Shown here: positions 36,810-43,056 of the stretch, one piece after another
Position numbering within the stretch: position 1 is the first letter of the stretch
Layout: every line of letters begins with the position of its first letter
IMG/VR virus record: IMGVR_UViG_3300050821_003058
Span: 1 to 43,056 of that record
Source of the DNA: a virus
Length of the DNA: 43,056 nt
Strand: one strand, 5' to 3'
Program-made: the position numbers and the translations under genes
Notes under the pieces: generated by a model
What the model was told of the DNA's origin: nothing
Databases searched by the model: none
What the model saw: only the letters and a program-made list of their open reading frames with translations

Positions 36810-38906
36810 CTAGGGCGCTGCACCCGTCCCCAGCCCGTTGCGCAGCTCCATCCCGCGCTTAAGGCGCTGGGTCATTGCCCGCTCCGAAAACAGGTGATTG
36901 ATCAGCGTGCCGGCACCCACTCCGATCGCTGCACCGGCCCCGGGAATAGGTATCAGGACACTGCCCAGCGCGGCGCCGACCCCAGGCGCTGACGTTTGCA
37001 TCGCCGTCCGACCGGCGGCTCGCATCGCGTCGCCTAAGTTCTGCGAGGTGGGCGAGCCCTTGGGCTGAGCCAGCCGATCTGCCGCCGCTGACCGGCGCAT
37101 GCTGTCGCGGATGTTCCAGAGCTGGTCGAGCGTGTCCTGCGTCACGTGGGTGAACGGGTCGTAAGGATCATTGGCCTGGCGGGCATCGATAATGCGCCGC
37201 ATCAGGTTCTGGACCGAATTGTAGTTCGGCTTGTTCTGGCTATCGAATAGCTTGAACCGCTCGGCGTTCAGCGCATCCATGGCGTCGATCTGCTGCGAGC
37301 GCGTGCGGTAGTCGTCCCGCAGCTGCGCTTTGTATCCCGGTGCCGCCGCCTCGATCTGATTGTCGATGGAATCGAGCACACCACCAAGCACGCCAGAGAC
37401 GCGCGACAGGTTCGGATCGCTGGCATGGGCCGCGCCGGAGGTCAGGTGCTGCACATCCTGCCGGAAGCTCCACAGCTCGCGCGGGTCAACGATCTTCGGC
37501 GTGCCGTCGGCGTTCTGCAGCCGGTCTATCAGTGGTTTTACGTATTGCTGCAGCTGGGTGTTCTGCTTGTTCTTCGGATCGCTCAGCACATCCTGGATTG
37601 TCTGCACGACCGGCTGCACGTCGGCGTCGCCGGCGTTGGCGAACACCTTCGGCTCGGCCGCGACCATGGCGTCCTGTCTGGCTTTGGTGGCGGCCTGGAT
37701 CTGCACCTGACCGGGCAGGGCGTTGTTGATGGCGTTGGCGCGCAGGGTGTTGTTGTGGGTTTCGTCCGCCGTCAGCGCGGCATCGAGTTCCGGTGTCTGC
37801 TGGCGCAGTGACTTCAACTCACGCGCGATCTGCACGTCCTGGCTGGCCTCGGCCTCGTTGAACTTCTCTCCGGGCAGGTATTGCGTGGTGTCGCGCACCC
37901 CAGGCTCCTGGGGTTCGAGCAGTTTGTTGCCCTCTGCCGTGGACCTGTAGGCGGCCTCCTCCTTCGGGGTTATTCCCAACTCAGCCCCAGGCGTGACCTG
38001 CGCGCCGGCAGCCCCGGCCTGTGGTTCCGGTGCCGCTCCGGGTTGCGACTGTGTCGGCGCCGCGGCGCCTGGCGGCGGTTGAGGTACCTCCGGCCGCGTC
38101 ACTGGAATGCCGGTTGGCGATGTCTGGACATCAGTGGGAGCCGGGTGGAATGGCGTCGGGGTGCCAGGCTTCTGCGGCACCGGCTCAGTCGGCGGCGTAG
38201 CTATCACGCGCGCCGTAACATCGGGACCGAGCGGGCTCTGTTGGAAATCCGGCGGCAGCGGCGCCTCTCGGGCCGCCAGGCCGGGCGGGACAGGCTCGCT
38301 GCCAAACCGCAGATCGCCGGGCCGCAAGAGCGAGGTGCGCGGCGCGAACGGGTTCGGATTGCCTGCCGCGATACCAAGCATCGCCAGCGTAGCCTCCGGG
38401 CTAACTTTGCCCGCTAGCGGCGCATTCGGTCCGCCGACGCTGGTGGCCTGCCCGGTCCCTTCCAGCAGGTCGAGCAATGGATTGACGACCGTGCGAATCG
38501 GGCCCCAGTCCCACTTGATACCGGCGGAAGGATCGCCCTGACCCGGTGAGACCTCCTTCGTGGCGATCGGCAGGACGCTGCTAGTCACATACCCAGGTGG
38601 TGGCGCCATGGCCGAGCGCGCTTCGGCAATTGTCGGAAAATGACCTGACTGCGGTGGCGCGGCTTGCACGTTCGGAGCGATGACGGGCGGCGCCGTCGCC
38701 GACGGCTGCGTGCCCGGGATCGCCGCGGCTGGCACATAGTCACCGGAAGAACTGACGTACCCGCCGGACATATCCGGCACTTTCGGCTTGTCCTCCGGTG
38801 GCGCGAGAGCATAGCCGTGATCGCCCTGTCCGGAGCCTGCTGCGACAGGAGCCGCTTGCCAGGCCGGAGTATTACCGACGACCGGCGCAGATTCCCACGC
38901 CGCCAC
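36810..38906 (-). CDS. Putative ejection (internal virion) protein
   Basis: The protein has 698 residues from a GTG overlapping the upstream stop (TAGTG). The first 320 residues are Pro/Ala/Gly-rich and disordered, good for passing through a portal. The rest is helical with charged patches (RELKSLRQQTPELDAALTADE, RRIIDARQANDPYDPFTHVTQDTLDQLW). Near the C-terminus is a hydrophobic Gly-rich stretch (GVGAALGSVLIPIPGAGAAIGVGAGTLI, about 655-682) that could enter the membrane. Together with the two upstream genes it resembles the P22 gp16/gp20/gp7 set. It is the last gene of the late operon. Confidence 0.65.
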   Translation of the reverse strand: MAAWESAPVVGNTPAWQAAPVAAGSGQGDHGYALAPPEDKPKVPDMSGGYVSSSGDYVPAAAIPGTQPSATAPPVIAPNVQAAPPQSGHFPTIAEARSAMAPPPGYVTSSVLPIATKEVSPGQGDPSAGIKWDWGPIRTVVNPLLDLLEGTGQATSVGGPNAPLAGKVSPEATLAMLGIAAGNPNPFAPRTSLLRPGDLRFGSEPVPPGLAAREAPLPPDFQQSPLGPDVTARVIATPPTEPVPQKPGTPTPFHPAPTDVQTSPTGIPVTRPEVPQPPPGAAAPTQSQPGAAPEPQAGAAGAQVTPGAELGITPKEEAAYRSTAEGNKLLEPQEPGVRDTTQYLPGEKFNEAEASQDVQIARELKSLRQQTPELDAALTADETHNNTLRANAINNALPGQVQIQAATKARQDAMVAAEPKVFANAGDADVQPVVQTIQDVLSDPKNKQNTQLQQYVKPLIDRLQNADGTPKIVDPRELWSFRQDVQHLTSGAAHASDPNLSRVSGVLGGVLDSIDNQIEAAAPGYKAQLRDDYRTRSQQIDAMDALNAERFKLFDSQNKPNYNSVQNLMRRIIDARQANDPYDPFTHVTQDTLDQLWNIRDSMRRSAAADRLAQPKGSPTSQNLGDAMRAAGRTAMQTSAPGVGAALGSVLIPIPGAGAAIGVGAGTLINHLFSERAMTQRLKRGMELRNGLGTGAAP

Positions 38907-41524
38907 TAGGGCTTTCTCCGCGTCTGCCCGTCAGGCCCGACGAACAGCGCACCCGACGGTAAAGCATTGAAGTCGGCGTCAGACTTTACTGTGACAGGCG
39001 CAGCCGCCTGACTTCCCGGCTGCATGGAGATGCGGTTTCCGTTGCGATCCTGCACCACGGCGGATGGCGAGGCGCGCGAGACAATATCCAGCGCCCGCTT
39101 GTATTCGTCGTCTGACAACCCCTTGGACCACTGGCTCGCCGGTTGCCCGGAGATGGCGCCCATCGCCGCGGAATAAACTTCTGGATTGCGTTGCGCGTTC
39201 CAGTCGCGATCGAATCGATTCAGAGAATCATATTTATGCGTTGCCTGAAATTTCGTCTCATTGTCCGCGAAGTGCGAAAGCGCCGCCTGCGTGTAATCCT
39301 GATTCGCCTGATTGCTGATGAGTTGCATGTCGAGGATCGACTTGTTGGTAGCGTCCTGGAGATCGATGTTCGGGTTGGCCTCCTTGAAAAGTTTGATGGC
39401 CTGATAGCCGCCGCGCGCGCCAAGCACCCCCCGCTCCTGGGTGCCGGCACCGACCAGCGCCAGCTTGGAGAATGCCTGCGCCGCATCCGATCCTGAGAGA
39501 TTGGCAGACTCCTTTTCCCAGCCGGTGACGGCTGACGGCAGCCAGCGCTGGAGAAATGACGACGCCGCCGTTCTCCAATCAGTGCCGGGGCCTGTGCTGA
39601 AACGCTGCAGCACATCCTGCATTTCCTTGATGCGGACCTGATCGGCCTGTGCCTGCCTGCCCGCCTCCGCGATGGAGCGAATGTCCTGAGCATCATTTTT
39701 GTAATTCGTCTCGGCGACCGTGTACGCCGCCGGATCGCGCTCGACCTGCTGTTGGGCCGGCGACAGGCCTTGCGTGACCTGCTGGCCGCCGCTGCCTCCT
39801 TGCGTGCCGGGCGCTCCCTGGCCACCGGCTGATGGGTCGGGAAATCCAGACGGCAGATTGCGCTCATAGACACGAACCCGCGCCTTCGAAATCGGATCTT
39901 CCACGATCGTCGGATGCCGGTACGTTTCCGCCGCTATTGCGTAACTCGCCTGCTCCTGTGGCGTAGCGGTCCCGGCAGCGACCTTGGGGCCGAGCGTCAT
40001 CACCAGCTGCTGTGCCTCAGCGTCGGCACGCTGCGCCGGCACGATCTCCGGCTTGTTGGTTCCAGTGGCGTCAACGAAGCCGGCTATGCCGGGGCCACCG
40101 GCGTTCGGATTGAACTGGTAGTTGGGTAGTGGCTTGGCCGGGTCGTCCTGCTTGCCGGTCAGGGTATGCGTCTGGACACCGGTCACCGGATCGACGCTGA
40201 CGCTATCGGCCTGCATGTAGATCTGAGCCTGGGCGCGCAGGCCAGCGGCGACTGCCTTCAGCCGGCCCGTAGGATCGGGCTGCGCTTCCAGCACTGCCGC
40301 CCGGCGGTTCAACTCCAGCGCCGCCTGCGCCTGCGGTGAGTTGAGGCCGGTTGCCAGCGGCGGCCGTGTAGCCGCGGGCGGCGCAGCTGGAGGCGCCGCG
40401 GCCGGAGGCGGTGCGAGCGGGTTCTGCGGCGACGGCGGAGGTGAGGCGGCGGCGGTCGCCGCAGGAGGTGCCGCAGGAGGTGCCGCAGGAGGTGCCGCTA
40501 TGGCGGCCGGTTTCGGCACGGGCGCCTGCGAGGTATCGTTTGGTCCGGCGAGCCCCGGATAACTCTGAGCCTGGTTAGCGAGCCACGCCTCGTCGGTCAT
40601 CGGCCCGGTGACCGGTGCGGAGCCCGCAGGAGCCCCGCCAGAGGGCGGTGGCGGGATGGCGCCTGTCGTGGCCACCTTATACGGTGCCGGCGTCGCAGCG
40701 CCGCCAGCGGGCGGCTGTGGCGGCGCGGCGGCGGTCTGCGCACCTCGCCCCGGGTTCGATGCCGCCCACGGCGTAGCGCCATACTTGTCGTACAGGGCGC
40801 CGGCTACCTGCCGCTGCACCATCCATGGCGCATCCATCGCCCGCGGCCACCGCGAGACGTCCAGACCGGCCAGCTTCCCACCCTCCTGCCAGGTGGCGTT
40901 GCGGATCTGCCAATAGCCCGAGGCGTCGCCACCCTGGGCGTTCGGCACGTTCTTGCCGGCGCTCTCCCGTTGCGCGATCGCGTCCAGCGCCTGCTCGCGC
41001 GGCATTGCCGCAACCGGGTCAGGACCGCCGCCGCCCTGTGCTGCACCACCGCCTGCCGCCGGACCGCCATACCCGGGCTGCCCCGGCAGCGGCGCGGTGG
41101 CGGCGCGGATCGCCGCATCGAACCCGGGCGCGGTGACCAACCCATACTGATACTGCTCCGGCACCGTCAGCGCGCGCGCCGCGAACGCCCGCGTCGCCGC
41201 CTCGCCGGGGTAGGCATCCGGCGCGTTCGGCAGTTTGAACCCGTTGGCGCGCGCATCGGCGATCAGCCCCGGATACGCCGCCGCCCGCGCGTTCTCGTCC
41301 GGCAACTGGAGCAGCGAGCCCGCTATCCGGCCCACCATGCCCATCTCGTTCTGGCCGAGGCCTTGTGCGCCCTGGTCGAGGAAAAGCTGATTCCGCGCCG
41401 GCGCGTATTGATTGGCGATCTGCTGCGATTGCACGTTCGCCGCCGCCGCGCCCGATAGCGCGTTCACCAGGACGCTGTCGTCGGGGAACGGGCTGGTGGT
41501 CGGTGTGAACTCGATGGTGGGCAT
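38906..41524 (-). CDS. Ejection protein with lytic transglycosylase-like domain
   Basis: The protein has 872 residues. Residues 1-150 are helical. A lysozyme-like domain follows (about 180-260): LDAIAQRESAGKNVPNAQGG with a catalytic Glu in QRES, GYWQIRNATWQEGGK and then MVQRQVAGALYDKYG. A 130-residue Pro/Ala linker (about 265-395) leads to long helices (DAEAQQLVMTLGPKVAAGT, DVLQRFSTGPGTDWRTAASSFLQ). Such proteins are injected and locally open the peptidoglycan during DNA entry. A 12-base tandem repeat codes part of the linker. Confidence 0.8.
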   Translation of the reverse strand: MPTIEFTPTTSPFPDDSVLVNALSGAAAANVQSQQIANQYAPARNQLFLDQGAQGLGQNEMGMVGRIAGSLLQLPDENARAAAYPGLIADARANGFKLPNAPDAYPGEAATRAFAARALTVPEQYQYGLVTAPGFDAAIRAATAPLPGQPGYGGPAAGGGAAQGGGGPDPVAAMPREQALDAIAQRESAGKNVPNAQGGDASGYWQIRNATWQEGGKLAGLDVSRWPRAMDAPWMVQRQVAGALYDKYGATPWAASNPGRGAQTAAAPPQPPAGGAATPAPYKVATTGAIPPPPSGGAPAGSAPVTGPMTDEAWLANQAQSYPGLAGPNDTSQAPVPKPAAIAAPPAAPPAAPPAATAAASPPPSPQNPLAPPPAAAPPAAPPAATRPPLATGLNSPQAQAALELNRRAAVLEAQPDPTGRLKAVAAGLRAQAQIYMQADSVSVDPVTGVQTHTLTGKQDDPAKPLPNYQFNPNAGGPGIAGFVDATGTNKPEIVPAQRADAEAQQLVMTLGPKVAAGTATPQEQASYAIAAETYRHPTIVEDPISKARVRVYERNLPSGFPDPSAGGQGAPGTQGGSGGQQVTQGLSPAQQQVERDPAAYTVAETNYKNDAQDIRSIAEAGRQAQADQVRIKEMQDVLQRFSTGPGTDWRTAASSFLQRWLPSAVTGWEKESANLSGSDAAQAFSKLALVGAGTQERGVLGARGGYQAIKLFKEANPNIDLQDATNKSILDMQLISNQANQDYTQAALSHFADNETKFQATHKYDSLNRFDRDWNAQRNPEVYSAAMGAISGQPASQWSKGLSDDEYKRALDIVSRASPSAVVQDRNGNRISMQPGSQAAAPVTVKSDADFNALPSGALFVGPDGQTRRKP

Positions 41525-41536
41525 GGCAGGCTCCGC

Positions 41537-42178
41537 TCAATACGGGCTGGGCACGCCGGAATAGGATGGCGTGTAGGGGCTGCCGACCGTGCCGCTGTTC
41601 AGGATGTTCGTGTTGTTGCCGTAATACTGCGTGCCGCCGGGGAAGATGCTGCCGGTGAAGTTCGGATTACTCAGCAGGCCGGAGGCCGTCGTGCCGATGC
41701 CCTTCGCGATCTGGCTGTCGATGTTGGCCTGCGCGCCGGCGGCACTCAGGTCGGTCTGCGCCTGCCCGGTCGCGGTGGTCGCGCCCAGCTTCGTGAGATC
41801 CATCAGCCGGTTGTAGTATTGGGAAAAATCCTGATTGGCCAAACCCTGGCCGAAGGTTTCCTCGCCCTTGATGGTAGCGCCCGAGCGGAGGATGCCCTGG
41901 GAAGCGGCGCCGGCATCGATGGCGCGCAGCCCCTGGCCGAGCTGCCACTGGTAGCCCGGCGACGTCTGGTAATTGCCCATCGCCTTGGTCGCCGCGTCGG
42001 GTCCGTTCAGCCCCAGCAGGTCGGTCTGCGCGCCGAGCGTCTGGGTGCCGGCCGACGTGAATGGCTGCATCAGCGCATTGGCCTGGCTCTGGCCCGCCGA
42101 AATCGCGCCCTTGCTGAGCAGGCCGCCGGCAAGGCTGCTCGCAGCCCCGATGCCCGCCACTGCCGCTGCTGCGCCCAT
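41537..42178 (-). CDS. Ejection / DNA transfer protein, P22 gp7-like size
   Basis: The protein has 213 residues. The ATG at 42178 overlaps the upstream stop (TAATG). The N-terminus (AAAAVAGIGAASSLAGGLLSKGAISAG) is a hydrophobic Gly/Ala helix. SPGYQWQLGQGLRAIDAGAASQGILRSGATIKGEETFGQGLANQDFSQYYNRLMDL (about 83-138; key SPGYQWQLGQG and GILRSG) is a conserved segment of phage DNA-transfer proteins from short-tailed phages. The C-terminus is Gly/Asn/Tyr-rich. It is injected with the genome to help form the trans-envelope channel. Confidence 0.75.
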   Translation of the reverse strand: MGAAAAVAGIGAASSLAGGLLSKGAISAGQSQANALMQPFTSAGTQTLGAQTDLLGLNGPDAATKAMGNYQTSPGYQWQLGQGLRAIDAGAASQGILRSGATIKGEETFGQGLANQDFSQYYNRLMDLTKLGATTATGQAQTDLSAAGAQANIDSQIAKGIGTTASGLLSNPNFTGSIFPGGTQYYGNNTNILNSGTVGSPYTPSYSGVPSPY

Positions 42179-43056
42179 TATGCCGCCTCCTCCAAACTCA
42201 ATCGGTAGAGCACGCCGAACTCGTCCGCGCCGAGCCGGCGATAGAACGTCCCGAGCCGGGGGCCGGCACCCCGGTGGCCGGCGCGCATCAGCACCGCCGC
42301 GCAACCCCGCGCGCGCAGCCGCGCCACCGCCTCGCGCTGCAGCCGCATGCCGAGCCCGCTTATGTCGGGCGACGCAAAGAAAATGGTGTGCTCGGCCTGC
42401 ACAACGTCCGGCGCGTCGAGCGACGGCGCAATGACGCTCACCAGGTAGCCGAACAGCCGTCCGTTCGCCCTCGCGGTCAGGCACTGCAGCGCGCCGATCT
42501 CGTCGAGCCGCCCGAACAGCCACAAATTCTTGCGGGCGTGATCGTCCGGCGACTGATCGGTCTGCGTCAGGTGTTCGCGGAACAGCGGCTCGGCGTCGCG
42601 ATAGAACTCGCCGAACGGCTCGACCTGGAACGTCACGCCGTCGAACTCGCGCGGCGCCTGGCGCATTGCGGCGATGATCCGGTGCTCGACCTGCTTCGCG
42701 AGCTTCACCACCTGCGGCCGGTGCGCCGCCATGTAGCGCACCAGGGCGCCCATGTTCACCTGGATGTTGAGCGGCGCCACCGCCTGCCACCACGCCGCGT
42801 CGTGGGCGTGCGGCAGACAATGCTCGAAGATCCTCGCACAGCCGGCCTCGGTCGCCAGCTCGTCGTAGCCCACCGACAGCACGCCGGGCACCCGCGCCTC
42901 GATCTGGTCGAGCTTGCGCTCGAGCCGGCGCATCGCCGGGCCCATCACATCGGCATCGAAGCCCATCGCCGCGAGCGAAGCCACCACATCCGCCGACGGC
43001 CGGCGCACCGTCACGATCCGCGCGTCGGGCCGGTATGCCGTGAGCCATCGCCAGAA
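42178..43056 (-). CDS. Sulfotransferase-like / GNAT fusion protein, main part (starts at 281 across the junction)
   Basis: This part runs from the window edge to the stop at 42178 and is continuous with 1-281. Numbering from the true start, residues 75-89 hold the 3'-phosphate-binding-like segment and 118-158 carry VPGVLSVGYDELATEAGCARIFE then WWQAVAPLNIQVNM, both as in short phage sulfotransferase-like proteins. Residues 200-353 look like a GNAT acetyltransferase: a beta-rich front, then SGLGMRLQREAVARLRARG (about 293-311), the acetyl-CoA loop and helix, and a final FYRRLGADEFGVLYRLSL typical for GNAT ends. I have not seen this exact fusion described. Position says late expression. Confidence 0.75.
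   Translation of the reverse strand, partial: FWRWLTAYRPDARIVTVRRPSADVVASLAAMGFDADVMGPAMRRLERKLDQIEARVPGVLSVGYDELATEAGCARIFEHCLPHAHDAAWWQAVAPLNIQVNMGALVRYMAAHRPQVVKLAKQVEHRIIAAMRQAPREFDGVTFQVEPFGEFYRDAEPLFREHLTQTDQSPDDHARKNLWLFGRLDEIGALQCLTARANGRLFGYLVSVIAPSLDAPDVVQAEHTIFFASPDISGLGMRLQREAVARLRARGCAAVLMRAGHRGAGPRLGTFYRRLGADEFGVLYRLSLEEAA
42959..43056. repeat. Terminal direct repeat (right copy), circular overlap
   Basis: Exact copy of bases 1-98. See the left copy for interpretation. Annotators should collapse one copy before counting genes. Confidence 0.95.

Noticed and set aside
40456-40500. Tandem 12-base repeats (GCCGCAGGAGGT)
   Set aside because: They encode a Pro-Pro-Ala-Ala linker in the transglycosylase ejection protein and look like ordinary low-complexity expansion.

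Overview
The window looks like one complete, circularly closing genome of a short-tailed (podovirus-like) dsDNA phage of a high-GC proteobacterium. The host is probably alphaproteobacterial; this is inferred from base composition, protein flavour and a DUF3309-type small membrane protein. The first 98 bases repeat exactly as the last 98 bases, and the gene cut by the two ends closes in frame, so the molecule is 42,958 bp as a circle. No tRNA, rRNA, CRISPR array, insertion sequence, integrase or DNA polymerase was seen. Layout: (1) Roughly 0-16.6 kb and 36.8-43 kb, all on the minus strand, hold the virion module. In transcription order this is terS, terL, small proteins, a P22-type portal, a head-associated ADP-ribosyltransferase-like protein, scaffold, an N4-gp56-type major capsid protein, an Ig-like decoration protein, P22 gp4-like and gp10-like tail proteins, two fibre proteins and a beta-helix tailspike. 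The block continues through the contig junction into a sulfotransferase-like/GNAT fusion and three ejection-type proteins, one with a lytic transglycosylase domain. (2) 16.6-25 kb, also minus, is the early and replication block. It contains a frameshifted ParB-methyltransferase, a NusG/RfaH-like protein, an iteron array with a long hairpin, a RepA-like hexameric helicase, a ParB-like protein, a VRR-NUC nuclease, zinc-ribbon proteins and a Cro-like regulator. Most of these genes overlap by ATGA or GTGA. (3) 24.98-25.53 kb is a regulatory switch: a CI-like repressor gene flanked by two matching operator-promoters that fire outward to left and right. (4) 25.5-31.3 kb, plus strand, is a second early operon with a DnaJ-type zinc finger, an adenine methyltransferase, a Gp157-like protein, a RecT-like annealing-protein candidate, a cupin, a DpdA-like transglycosylase and a run of small ORFans. 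(5) 31.3-35.2 kb, minus, is the lysis block: a GH5-like glycoside hydrolase with a coiled-coil and fibre-like front, a GH108 endolysin, paired small membrane proteins and a lipoprotein-like peptide. (6) 35.2-36.8 kb, plus, is a small operon behind a good sigma-70 promoter. It encodes a ribbon-helix-helix protein, a tiny secreted Cys-rich peptide and a membrane protein that carries a copy of the scaffold core. How it may work together: the host polymerase starts at the two repressor-controlled promoters, making the left operon (replication and nucleases) and the right operon (recombination and DNA modification). Three separate modification genes (ParB-methyltransferase, Dam-like, DpdA-like) suggest strong pressure from host restriction. 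The CI/Cro-like switch without an integrase, beside a RepA-like helicase and iterons, allows an extrachromosomal (phage-plasmid) lifestyle, but this is only a hypothesis. All functional calls come from reading motifs by eye; no database search was run.
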